Of a stretch of 32,535 nucleotides of DNA, positions 1 to 9,314 are shown piece after piece (the first letter of the stretch is position 1; every line of letters begins with the position of its first letter). Origin of the DNA: an uncultured Marinicella sp. (GTDB lineage: Bacteria > Pseudomonadota > Gammaproteobacteria > Xanthomonadales > Marinicellaceae). The DNA is taken from the NCBI GenBank assembly GCA_937942365.1, contig CALDFB010000310.1, positions 1 through 32,535 on the forward strand, read 5' to 3'. The notes under the pieces were generated by a model. That model did not search any database. It was given only the letters and a program-made list of their open reading frames with translations, and was not told the origin of the DNA. Position numbers and translations under genes: made by a program.

Positions 1-1
1 T

Positions 2-910
2 CGAGGCGATTATGATGACACCGTCATTCATAGAACAGATCCAGGATTTATTATTCAAGGTGGTGGATATACTTTTCTTGGGAATAATGCGTTCCAAAAT
101 GTTACCACTGATGCACCCATAGTTAATGAGTCACAAATATCAAATACAATAGGTACCATCGCGATGGCCAGAACATCTGAGCTGAATTCAGCAACCAGCC
201 AATGGTTCTTTAACATGAACAATAATACAGGCTTGGACTTAGGCAGCGAATCAGGTGGTTTTGCAGTATTTGGTGAAGTGACAAGTGGTCTGGAAACACT
301 CTACATCATTGAGTCTTTTTTACGGGTCAACTATTTTAATGCCACACCAGCCGGTGCGTTTGGACAGTTTCCTTTGTTTAGGTTTGATTCTGATGGCACC
401 AGTGGTATTTTAGAAGAGAATATTGTGAAAATTAACAGGGCTTTTGTGCTATCAGATGAGTTTCAAATCAATGCGGGCATTTCTGGTGCATGGTTTGATC
501 CTAGTACAGATGGGCAAGGCTTTTATTTTGAAGCTTTACCCAGTCTTGATACTCTGGTAATGGCCTGGTTTACTTATGATTCAACACTTCCAGATCCAGC
601 AATTCCATCTTCTGTGAGTGATGCTGGAAATCGGTGGTTAACGGCATCAGGTTCTTTTCAAGGTAACCAATTTGTTGGTGACGTCTTTAAAAGCAGTGGT
701 GGTTTGTTTGATGATTCCACTCCTGTATCTACTACACCAGTAGGAGAGGTAACCATTACTTTTAATAACTGTTCAACAGCAGTGTTGTCGTATACTTTGA
801 ATCAAGGGGAGTTAAGCAATACCATCAATATTCAAAGAATATCAGGTGCCAATGTTGATTTTTGTGAGCAACTGGCTAATGAAGCCAATCAGGGTGTTTC
901 AACACAGTGA
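2..910 (+). CDS. Cyclophilin-type peptidyl-prolyl cis-trans isomerase, 5'-truncated by the window edge, with an extra C-terminal domain
   Basis: The frame is open from nt 2, upstream of the listed ATG at 164: RGDYDDTVIHRTDPGFIIQGGGY...IVNE...SNTIGTIAMARTSELNSATSQWFFNMNNN, the classic cyclophilin core. An additional ~100-aa region (GAWFDPSTDGQGFYFE...) follows. Confidence 0.93.
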   Translation, partial: RGDYDDTVIHRTDPGFIIQGGGYTFLGNNAFQNVTTDAPIVNESQISNTIGTIAMARTSELNSATSQWFFNMNNNTGLDLGSESGGFAVFGEVTSGLETLYIIESFLRVNYFNATPAGAFGQFPLFRFDSDGTSGILEENIVKINRAFVLSDEFQINAGISGAWFDPSTDGQGFYFEALPSLDTLVMAWFTYDSTLPDPAIPSSVSDAGNRWLTASGSFQGNQFVGDVFKSSGGLFDDSTPVSTTPVGEVTITFNNCSTAVLSYTLNQGELSNTINIQRISGANVDFCEQLANEANQGVSTQ

Positions 911-1831
911 ATTGATTTCAGTTTGCTTGAATAGATTTTCAGGCTGCCAATTTTTAATGGCCCAGTCTAGCAATGCTGACTGGGTTTTTTGTTTGAGCTG
1001 CGGCGGCTTTTGTCTCAGTAATTGTAAAACTGCCCAAGTTGTTTCATAGGGGTTTTCATGGGTAATGGCTTTGCTGTGATTTTGTTTGCTGAGTTTGGCA
1101 CCATTGGAATCGGTGAGGACTGGGAAATGAGCATAGTTTGGTTGGGCTAAATTCAGTTGCTCAATCAAATACATTTGCCTGGATGTGGAGTCCATGATAT
1201 CAGTACCTCGAACCACTTCTGTTATGCCTTGATCAGCATCGTCAATCACCACAGCCAATTGATAACAAAATAAGCCGTCTTTGCGTATGATGTTAAAGTC
1301 TCCTGATTGTTCAGCAATATTTTGAACTTGATGCCCTTGAAAAAAATCCTTAAACTTAAAGTATTGATGTGTGGTTTTGACCCTGATTGAGTGCATTGAG
1401 TCTGTAGGATATATCTGGTTTCTACAGGTATTTGGATAAGTGTTGACCCCGGATAATTGTTTGCGTGTACAAACACAACGATAGGTCAGTTTTTTTTCTT
1501 TAAGTTTTTGATAGGCTTGTTGGTAAGCCAGCTGTCTGTATTTGCTGGTTTGATGAATGACGGTTTCATCAGAATGTAAGCCGTAACGATCCAGCGTTTT
1601 GATGATTTGTTGGTGAGCGCCTGCAATGTTGCGCGTTTCATCAATGTCCTCAATTCTTAATAACCAGTGGCCATTGTTAACTTTGGCTTGTAAGTAGCTT
1701 ACGATGGCCGCAGTCAAAGAGCCCAAATGCAAATCTCCAGTTGGAGAGGGGGCAAAGCGTCCACGATAATGGCTTTTACTCAACTTGCTCCATTTTTTCA
1801 CCAGGTTCTGCGATGAAATTACCTTGGACAA
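899..1831 (-). CDS. gluQ: Glutamyl-Q tRNA(Asp) synthetase (GluQRS/YadB)
   Basis: RGRFAPSPTGDLHLGSLTAAIVSYLQAK...LLRIEDIDETR with CVC...Y...C zinc-type cysteines. Truncated GluRS-like length of 310 aa. Confidence 0.93.
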   Translation of the reverse strand: MSKVISSQNLVKKWSKLSKSHYRGRFAPSPTGDLHLGSLTAAIVSYLQAKVNNGHWLLRIEDIDETRNIAGAHQQIIKTLDRYGLHSDETVIHQTSKYRQLAYQQAYQKLKEKKLTYRCVCTRKQLSGVNTYPNTCRNQIYPTDSMHSIRVKTTHQYFKFKDFFQGHQVQNIAEQSGDFNIIRKDGLFCYQLAVVIDDADQGITEVVRGTDIMDSTSRQMYLIEQLNLAQPNYAHFPVLTDSNGAKLSKQNHSKAITHENPYETTWAVLQLLRQKPPQLKQKTQSALLDWAIKNWQPENLFKQTEINSLC

Positions 1832-3830
1832 AATTTACTGCCATTTTCCACATAATACTCATGGTTGAGGCATCTTCAATAAATTCACAAATGACTTGCT
1901 TGCCTTGGTTGTGGGCTTTGTCAACAATGCTTTTCACCTTATCCTGGTTTTCTTTGTTGTTACCTAAGTCATCCATAAAACTTGAGTCAACTTTAAGTAG
2001 GTCCACTGGAAAATGTTTCAAAATGCTGAATGAATTTAAACCGGAACCAAACTTTTCAACAACTATTTTACAATGCGTGGCTTTGATGGATTTGATGATC
2101 GGTTTCATTTGAGTTGCATAGGTGACTAACTCGCTTTCTCTGACTTCAAAAGCAATTTGGTCTCCTGAAACCCCAGATTTTTTGAATTGTTCGGCCAACC
2201 AATTTGGAAAGGCTGCGTCTGTTAAGGTTTGGTGAGATAGCTTAACAAACAGCATCACATCTCTGTTGGCTGATTTGATTGACTGTAGTGCCTTTCTAAT
2301 CACCCAATGATCAATTTCAGTGATAAAACCATATTTAATGGCAACTGGAATAAATTGTTGGGGAAAAATTAATTGATCTTCCTCAGCTTTGAGGCGAATC
2401 AATATTTCATAATATTCTTTTTCATCACCATCTATATTGACTACAGGTTGATAATGAATAACAAATTTATCATTTTCTAAACCATCGGTAATGCGGTCAA
2501 TCCACGCTTTTGATGCAGCGCGTGCTTGTTTTTCCTCTTCTGCTGGGTCGAATATTTTAACCTGGTTTCCACCAGATTCAATCAAAGCATTCAAGTTGTC
2601 ACTTAAAGTCTTGATGACTTCTCTACCGGACTCTACTTGTGGCGTCAATTGAGTGACAGATAAACTCACCGTGCAGTTGACTGATGTATTGCCGGCACTG
2701 AAGATTTGATCAGAGATTATGGTGCGTAGTTTTTCGGCCACTTTTTCTGCATTTTCTATTGAGGTTTTCAGTTTCAATATGAAAGTTGTGTCAGAATATC
2801 TGCAATAAACCACGTCTTTACCAAGTTTGGTTTCCAGAAACTCCGCAAGACTGATAATAAAAAGATCTAAACTACCTATGCCTAATTCTTTTTCATGACG
2901 GTCAGCATCGTCTATGCCCACCATCAATAGACTGTCACCAGCTTTGTTTTTAGCGGCGTCAACAGATTCTGAAAGCAGCTGGTGAAAGTATGTGCGATTA
3001 TAGAACTTGGTTAATAAATCTTTGTTCTTGATTTCAAACAGTTCTTTTTCTACTTCCGGGTCAGCAGAAGGAATGTTAATGATGAATTGAGCGCATTTTT
3101 CACCATTTATGGTGGCTTTAGAAACATTGACTATGCCATCAAAATCTTCACCACCTGAGGTGATCATTTTAAATTCCAAATCGCTATCAGGCATGATGTT
3201 TTTATTGATGTCGCGTAATATTTGCTTGGCTCGAGCAATGTCATCCTTGGCGATCATGTTCAGGAATGGTGTGACTTCAAGTTCTTCAAAATCGTCATAC
3301 TTAAATAGCTCTTGGTATGATTGATTGGAATAGACATGCATGCCATCATGAATGTATGCAATGGCCTGTTTGGATGAATCTAACAATAAATTACAGCGTT
3401 TTTCAGTATTTTTTAACTCCAAAGCCATGGTTATATTCTTCCGTCTATCGTGCAGTGCTCTTACATCTCGCAGGATGACGTGTCTCATATGGTCTGGTAA
3501 TTTCGGAGTACAGTAAGAAGTGGCGCCTACATCGATCGCTTCGGTTATTAAGTCTGTATCAAAATTATCAAGCAGTGCGATGACAGGTAAATCGACGCCC
3601 ATGCGTTTGATGTGATCGACGACAATCTGGCAAGGCAATTCATTTTGTAGTTGCTGGCACAGCACCAAGTCCAGAGGTTTTCTTTCTAAAATACCAACCA
3701 GGTCATCTTCGTTGGTACACCGAACAGGTCTGACCGCTATTTGATAGTTTCTGAGTAACGAGAGGATGCGTTCTGCTTCTTCTTCAGATTGGTGAATGAT
3801 CAGTAAATTGATTGATTTTTCAGCAGCCAA
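1776..3830 (-). CDS. FimX-like REC(-like)/PAS/GGDEF/EAL protein with degenerate catalytic motifs
   Basis: 684 aa with a receiver-like N-terminus, central GGDEF-like region (YSDTTF in place of GGDEF) and C-terminal EAL-like region (YEILIRL, EKFGSG in place of DDFGTG). Confidence 0.85.
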   Translation of the reverse strand: MAAEKSINLLIIHQSEEEAERILSLLRNYQIAVRPVRCTNEDDLVGILERKPLDLVLCQQLQNELPCQIVVDHIKRMGVDLPVIALLDNFDTDLITEAIDVGATSYCTPKLPDHMRHVILRDVRALHDRRKNITMALELKNTEKRCNLLLDSSKQAIAYIHDGMHVYSNQSYQELFKYDDFEELEVTPFLNMIAKDDIARAKQILRDINKNIMPDSDLEFKMITSGGEDFDGIVNVSKATINGEKCAQFIINIPSADPEVEKELFEIKNKDLLTKFYNRTYFHQLLSESVDAAKNKAGDSLLMVGIDDADRHEKELGIGSLDLFIISLAEFLETKLGKDVVYCRYSDTTFILKLKTSIENAEKVAEKLRTIISDQIFSAGNTSVNCTVSLSVTQLTPQVESGREVIKTLSDNLNALIESGGNQVKIFDPAEEEKQARAASKAWIDRITDGLENDKFVIHYQPVVNIDGDEKEYYEILIRLKAEEDQLIFPQQFIPVAIKYGFITEIDHWVIRKALQSIKSANRDVMLFVKLSHQTLTDAAFPNWLAEQFKKSGVSGDQIAFEVRESELVTYATQMKPIIKSIKATHCKIVVEKFGSGLNSFSILKHFPVDLLKVDSSFMDDLGNNKENQDKVKSIVDKAHNQGKQVICEFIEDASTMSIMWKMAVNFVQGNFIAEPGEKMEQVE

Positions 3831-3988
3831 TGTATTTTTCCTTCTATTGATTTATAGTAAGTTTTTATGTTGGTAGTCGGGTTATTAGACTCCAAACCAA
3901 TATGTCATTTAATTACGACACAGCACTGTATTATAATGCCATTGTATGATGCTGAACAGGGGGGGCTTGGTATTTGATCAGAGTCCCC

Positions 3989-4972
3989 TTAAAATAAACT
4001 GGTTTTATTGCTTTGGCCAGCTTCTTCTTTAACTAGCTTGGGTACCAGGTATCCTGGTAATTGAGCTTGTAGTTGTTGGTGAATTTTAATGGCTTGAGGT
4101 TCTGGTACTGTAAAGTGTGCTGCATTTTGTACTGCATCCATTTGGTGTAAGTAGTAAGGTAGCACGCCAAGGTCGAATAGCTTTTGCGATAAATCTGTCA
4201 ATACTTCTACGCTGTCATTGACGTTTTTCAGTAAAACACTTTGGTTTAATAGTATGAATCCAGCTTGTTTTAACCCAGCTATTTTTTTGCGAGCCAGAGA
4301 GTCGATTTCTTGGCTGTGATTCACATGCAAAACCATGACCTTGTTGAAAGTGAGCTGGGCGGCCCAGTTAAGGAATTCTGGGTCGATTCTTTGTGGTAAT
4401 ACCACGGGTATGCGACTGTGAATTCGTAAGGTTCTGATGTGTGATAGGTTTTGTAAAGCGTCGCTCAAAACGCGTAAGGTTTTAGTATCTAGCGTTAATG
4501 GGTCGCCACCACTGAGTATCACCTCATGTATGCTGCTGTTGTTTTCAATATATTCTAAGCATGCTTGCCAATGTTTTCGCGGCGCAAAGCTTTGACTGTA
4601 TGGAAAATGACGGCGAAAACAATAGCGACAGTTGACGGCACAACTACCGCTGGCTATCAACAAAACACGACCGTGGTATTTATGAATTAAGCCAGGAACT
4701 TGAGTGGCTTCATGATCTCCAACTGGGTCATTTAAATAGTCAGTTGTGTTTATGTTTTCTGCAGCAGCAGGTGTAAATTGCGCCAATATTGGATCAGATA
4801 AACCTTTTGAATGGTCGACTAAGTTCATCATTTGTGCTGTAACCACGTGAGGAAATAGTCCTGATGCGGCTTGAGAATACTCGGGGGGCTGGCTGGTGTG
4901 ATTTGGGTGTTGATTGAGCAGGGCTTGTTGTAATTGTTGTTGCCAGTTTTTAGTATGTTTTGAATGGGCCAT
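3989..4972 (-). CDS. epmB: EF-P beta-lysylation radical-SAM enzyme EpmB (lysine 2,3-aminomutase-like)
   Basis: Radical SAM motif CAVNCRYCFRRHFPY, HEVILSGGDPLTL, and position divergent from efp. Confidence 0.93.
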   Translation of the reverse strand: MAHSKHTKNWQQQLQQALLNQHPNHTSQPPEYSQAASGLFPHVVTAQMMNLVDHSKGLSDPILAQFTPAAAENINTTDYLNDPVGDHEATQVPGLIHKYHGRVLLIASGSCAVNCRYCFRRHFPYSQSFAPRKHWQACLEYIENNSSIHEVILSGGDPLTLDTKTLRVLSDALQNLSHIRTLRIHSRIPVVLPQRIDPEFLNWAAQLTFNKVMVLHVNHSQEIDSLARKKIAGLKQAGFILLNQSVLLKNVNDSVEVLTDLSQKLFDLGVLPYYLHQMDAVQNAAHFTVPEPQAIKIHQQLQAQLPGYLVPKLVKEEAGQSNKTSLF

Positions 4973-5125
4973 CTTAGGGGACTTGAACTTAAATCAATTT
5001 AGCTTGTTTACTGGTTGTGCATTCTAACATGCACAATCCACCTGGATGGACGTTTCTATTTATCAGTGTTTCTCAACTGCTGTGATATAATTCGCCGATT
5101 TGAAGACAACCATTGAGGAATATTC

Positions 5126-5695
5126 ATGTCGGTTTACAGTACATCACAGTTTAAAAACGGTTTGAAAATTATGTTTGATGGCGATCCATTCAGTATCGTC
5201 GAAAACCAAGAAGTTAAGCCGGGAAAGGGTCAGGCTTTCAATAGAGTTAAAATGCGTAACTTAAAGACCGGAAGAGTGATAGAAAAGACATTCAAGTCAA
5301 ATGAAAAAGTTGATTCTGCTGACGTTATTGATACTGAAATGCAGTATTTATACAATGATGGTGAGTTTTACCATTTTATGGATCCCAATTCTTTTGAACA
5401 GTTCGAAGCCGATGATACTGCTGTTGGTGAAAATGCGAAATGGCTCAAAGAGGAAGACATTTGTATGGTGACACTGTGGAATAATGTACCTCTGACTATT
5501 GAACCACCGAATTTTGTTGAGCTGACCATCACCGAAACTGACCCTGGTGTGAGGGGCGATACTTCTGGAGGTGGCAGTAAACCCGCTACTTTGGAAACTG
5601 GAGCTGTGGTCAACGTACCTTTGTTCGTGCCTCAAGGAGAAGTGATAAAGGTAGATACACGTTCTGGTGAATACGTGAGCCGTGTCAAAAAATAA
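5126..5695 (+). CDS. efp: Translation elongation factor P
   Basis: Close to the E. coli EF-P pattern: [64 protein letters not shown]. Confidence 0.98.
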   Translation: MSVYSTSQFKNGLKIMFDGDPFSIVENQEVKPGKGQAFNRVKMRNLKTGRVIEKTFKSNEKVDSADVIDTEMQYLYNDGEFYHFMDPNSFEQFEADDTAVGENAKWLKEEDICMVTLWNNVPLTIEPPNFVELTITETDPGVRGDTSGGGSKPATLETGAVVNVPLFVPQGEVIKVDTRSGEYVSRVKK

Positions 5696-6662
5696 ACCAG
5701 AAAGTTGGCGTTTAAATGGCCCGTTTAGCATGTTGCGTCAACGGGCTTTTTTAATGTCTGAAATTCGTGATTTCTTTGAATCTAGGCAAGTGCTTGAAGT
5801 TGAAACACCGGTCTTGTCATCAGCAGCCAATACAGATTTAAACATTGATGTGTTTCAAACCCAAGCCATTAAAGCCAAAGGCCAGAATGCATATTTAAGA
5901 ACTTCACCTGAGTTTTTTCACAAAAGGCTATTAAGCAGCGGCAGTGGTGACATCTTTGAAATAGCTAAAGTATTTCGTTTGGGTGAATCCACTCATTTGC
6001 ATAACCCTGAATTTACGCTGCTTGAATGGTATCGGCTTGATTTCAAGATGCAACAGTTGATGACTGAAGTGATTGATTTAGTGCAATATTTAAGAGCTGG
6101 CTTTGGCCTCGAAACAATGACAGTGAATACCTATTCCTATCAGCAAATATTTCTTGATAAACTATCATTCGACCCATTTAATTGTAGCGATAACGATTTA
6201 AACGAACTGGCCAGAAAAGCTGGTTATTATGGTGATGCTTTAGGACGAACAGCAGCACTTGACTTTATGTTTGCTATTCAACTGGAGCCATTGCTGATAA
6301 AAGATCAAGGTTACTTGATTCATGATTTTCCAGTCGAACAAGCGGCATTGTCTCAAGTCCATCCAAAGCATTCGAATCGGTGCTTGCGTTTCGAATTTTT
6401 GTGGGGTGGGGTAGAATTGGCTAATGGTTATCAAGAATTAACAGATGCCGATGAACAGAGAAAACGGTTCGAGCAAGACAATCAAAACCGTCTCGCTATG
6501 GGAAAATCAGAATTGCCGATTGATGTTCATTTGATAGGTGCTTTGACTGATGGCTTACCAGATTGCTCCGGTGTGGCTGTTGGTGTTGATCGACTTTTAA
6601 TGTGTTTATTAGGCAAAGATCAGATTTCGCAAGTTTTGGCGTTTGATGCTGGTAAAAGTTAA
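5682..6662 (+). CDS. epmA: EF-P--(R)-beta-lysine ligase EpmA (GenX/PoxA/YjeA)
   Basis: Class II LysRS-like: [71 protein letters not shown] start overlaps efp by 14 nt. Confidence 0.95.
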   Translation: MSKNKPESWRLNGPFSMLRQRAFLMSEIRDFFESRQVLEVETPVLSSAANTDLNIDVFQTQAIKAKGQNAYLRTSPEFFHKRLLSSGSGDIFEIAKVFRLGESTHLHNPEFTLLEWYRLDFKMQQLMTEVIDLVQYLRAGFGLETMTVNTYSYQQIFLDKLSFDPFNCSDNDLNELARKAGYYGDALGRTAALDFMFAIQLEPLLIKDQGYLIHDFPVEQAALSQVHPKHSNRCLRFEFLWGGVELANGYQELTDADEQRKRFEQDNQNRLAMGKSELPIDVHLIGALTDGLPDCSGVAVGVDRLLMCLLGKDQISQVLAFDAGKS

Positions 6663-6779
6663 TGATCAAAAAAGCCATTGATGTTGTAAATAAAATGTTA
6701 AACATATGGCGTATGATAAGTAGTTACCGGAAGATTGAAATCTCACGGCAAGACTCCAAAAAATGAGCTATGGGTGAGT

Positions 6780-7169
6780 ATGTTTAAATTCAAAACAGTC
6801 AGTATGGTTACAGCAGTGGCTGCTTTGGTTTTATGTGTGATTCTTTTATCTGTTCCTGAAGTCATATTTGAGCTGTTTAATGTTGATGATAATAGCTCGG
6901 CCTTCTTTTTTGGCAGAAGAGCTGCCATGTTGTTTCTGGGGATTGCTGTGCTGAGTTGGGTTGGTCGAAACGCTTCCCATTCAGAGTCTAGGCAGGCGAT
7001 TTGTTTGGGCTTGGCTACATCAATGCTGGCGTTGGCTATTCTTGGTATTTTTGAATATCTACGTGGTTTTGCGGGTGTTGGAATTTTACTTGCTGTAATC
7101 ACTGAAGTTTGTCTTTTTTCCATGTATTTTAAAATATGGCTTAGCAACAAAATAGTTAGCAAGGTATGA
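6780..7169 (+). CDS. Small membrane protein, about four TM segments, unknown function
   Basis: Hydrophobic segments; the likely start is the ATG at 6780 rather than the upstream start at 6735. Confidence 0.65.
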   Translation: MFKFKTVSMVTAVAALVLCVILLSVPEVIFELFNVDDNSSAFFFGRRAAMLFLGIAVLSWVGRNASHSESRQAICLGLATSMLALAILGIFEYLRGFAGVGILLAVITEVCLFSMYFKIWLSNKIVSKV

Positions 7170-7249
7170 GATAATACCCCAAATAAATTTGTCTTGACTT
7201 GCTGTTGTGATGATTGCTGAAAAGGCTGATGAATTTTTGGGGAAGGCTT

Positions 7250-7570
7250 GTGAGTCACATTACAGATATAATTCTAACTACAGCCATCGATGATGGTGCA
7301 AGCCAAGATGGCATGCATCCGAATGTCGATATTTTGAATCATTATTTTCAAATCAATCATGGCAGTGGTGTTTTGGTTCAAGTGGATGGTCGTGCAGGTG
7401 GTGGAAAGGCGATGCAATGTGATGTCTTTATGGCTGCTCAGAACCACCTTGATATTCCATCACTTCTGAGGTTTTTTTACGGTATTCAATGGGAATATCC
7501 TGAATCAGTTCAGCTATTGTTAAAAGATGAACATTGCGTGAAATTCAAGGTGTATACACCTAAACGATAG
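7250..7570 (+). CDS. Conserved-looking hypothetical protein, about 106 aa
   Basis: Open frame 7214-7570; the GTG at 7250 is preceded by GGGGAAGG, a good Shine-Dalgarno. Confidence 0.55.
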   Translation: MSHITDIILTTAIDDGASQDGMHPNVDILNHYFQINHGSGVLVQVDGRAGGGKAMQCDVFMAAQNHLDIPSLLRFFYGIQWEYPESVQLLLKDEHCVKFKVYTPKR

Positions 7571-7816
7571 TCAGTCTGTTAGGGGTGCTCAGCCCATATA
7601 TGATAACAAGCCAATATTTTTAAAAGAAGTTTTGATCTTTTGCCTACAAGTGTAACTTTCGTTTTTAGCAGGCAAGATTGCTCTTGGTGTTAGTTTGATA
7701 TAGGAATCAAAAGTTTGACGTTGAATATTCCTATCTTGAAACTGCGAATCCAATTTATGATTTGTGTTGATTGAGATGGCCTTTTTACTTGAGAAGAGCC
7801 CTGTGATAATTCTGTT

Positions 7817-9196
7817 TCATAACCACCAAGTCGCCACGGTTGATATCACCAATGCGCCAATTAGGTTGAGTTTAAAACCTTGTTTCATCATGCTTTTAAT
7901 CGGTACCCGTTCTGAGCCAAATACGATGGCATTCGGTGCTGTTGCTACCGGTAGCATAAAGGCACAGCTGGCACTGATGGCAGCTGGAATCATGATTTTC
8001 AATGGGTCAATACCCATGGCATCTGCCGCGGACATCAAAACAGGCATTAAAATAGCAGTGGTGGCCGTATTACTGGTCACTTCGGTCAAAAAAGTAATGG
8101 CCACACAAACAGTAAATATCAATACAAATAAGTGCACACCATGTAAAAATGTTAATTGTTCAGCCAATAAGGCGCTCAGTCCAGTACTTTTGAAAGCAGT
8201 GGCTATAACCATGCCGCCGGAAAATAGCAACAACACCCCCCAAGGGATGGTGTTTGCGGTTTGCCATGTCAATAATTTTTCTGTTTTGTTTTTATTGCCG
8301 TTGGGTATCAAAAACAAAGCGACCACAGCCAGTAATGCCACCGAAGCATCATTGGCATAGGGTAGGTTGAGCCAGTTTTTCCAGCCGCCAAAGGGAGCTG
8401 TTCTGGTTACCCAAAATAAAGCAGTGATGGCAAATACCCAAAGGGTGCGTTTTTGTGCGTTGGTTAAAGCTGATTGTTGGCTTAAGTCATGACTGTTTGT
8501 TTGTCTTGAATTAACCTGTGAAACCAAAACAGCAACCATGATTGGAAAAAATAACAGTACCATTGGATAAACCTGTTGAATCCAGGTAACAAAGCCCAGT
8601 TCATTACCTGTCCCAGCTTGGTAGTTCTGAATCATAATTAAGTTAGGAGGTGTGCCAATTGGCGTCATGGTGCCACCAATACTGGCTGCATACGCGATGC
8701 CTAGCAGCAGCAAGGTTGCAAACTGTTTATCTGGGTTGTTGCCAATGACCGCTAAAGCAATAGGCAATAGCATCAATGTGGTGGCTGTGTTTGAGATCCA
8801 CATACTCAACAAAAATGCAGTGAGCATAAAGCCTAAGATGATTTTTCTCGGTTCATCAGTGCCTATGGTACGTAATATCTTATGTGCCAAGTATTGATGT
8901 GTATTGCTTTGAGCCATGGCGGTGGAGAGTAAAAAGCCGCCTAATAGCAAGATGATTAAAGGGCTACCATAAGCCTGTGCTACCTCAGTAGGACTGATGA
9001 TACTTAATAATGGAAACAATGCTATGGGTAACAATGAGGCCACAGGTATGGGTAACCATTCAGTGATCCAAAAAATAGCTGTGGTGCTGGTGATTATTAA
9101 GGTGATGAATTGAGGGGTATCAATGAAGCCTTGAAACTTCAAGGTGAAAATTAATAGATAAACAATGAGAAATGTGTTGATTTTTTTGATTGGCAT
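7817..9196 (-). CDS. SLC13/DASS-family anion (dicarboxylate/sulfate-type) symporter
   Basis: ITEWLPIPVASLLPIALFPL, SIGGTMTPIGTPPNLI, TEVTSNTATTAILMPVL, CAFMLPVATAPNAIVFGS. Confidence 0.92.
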   Translation of the reverse strand: MPIKKINTFLIVYLLIFTLKFQGFIDTPQFITLIITSTTAIFWITEWLPIPVASLLPIALFPLLSIISPTEVAQAYGSPLIILLLGGFLLSTAMAQSNTHQYLAHKILRTIGTDEPRKIILGFMLTAFLLSMWISNTATTLMLLPIALAVIGNNPDKQFATLLLLGIAYAASIGGTMTPIGTPPNLIMIQNYQAGTGNELGFVTWIQQVYPMVLLFFPIMVAVLVSQVNSRQTNSHDLSQQSALTNAQKRTLWVFAITALFWVTRTAPFGGWKNWLNLPYANDASVALLAVVALFLIPNGNKNKTEKLLTWQTANTIPWGVLLLFSGGMVIATAFKSTGLSALLAEQLTFLHGVHLFVLIFTVCVAITFLTEVTSNTATTAILMPVLMSAADAMGIDPLKIMIPAAISASCAFMLPVATAPNAIVFGSERVPIKSMMKQGFKLNLIGALVISTVATWWL

Positions 9197-9314
9197 TGTT
9201 TCGATACTGTTGCGTATGTTTTGTGGTTGAAATTAATGATTTTTTAATATTTAAGCTTGTAATCTTACCGCAATAAAATTTATGATGTTAGGGTTTATTA
9301 ATTCGGGGACACAA

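Noticed and set aside
3955-3995. GGGGGGG...CCCC possible hairpin downstream of epmB
   Set aside because: Stem is imperfect with a long loop and no T tract in the minus-strand direction; not called as a terminator.
5348-5731. 127-aa and 81-aa ORFs on - strand
   Set aside because: Antisense to efp, which is highly conserved.
6743-7258. 171-aa ORF on - strand
   Set aside because: Antisense to the hydrophobic 6780-7169 membrane protein; low-complexity T/K/S-rich translation, less protein-like.
7764-8360. 198-aa ORF on + strand
   Set aside because: Antisense to the well-supported DASS transporter gene; composition is typical of a shadow frame.
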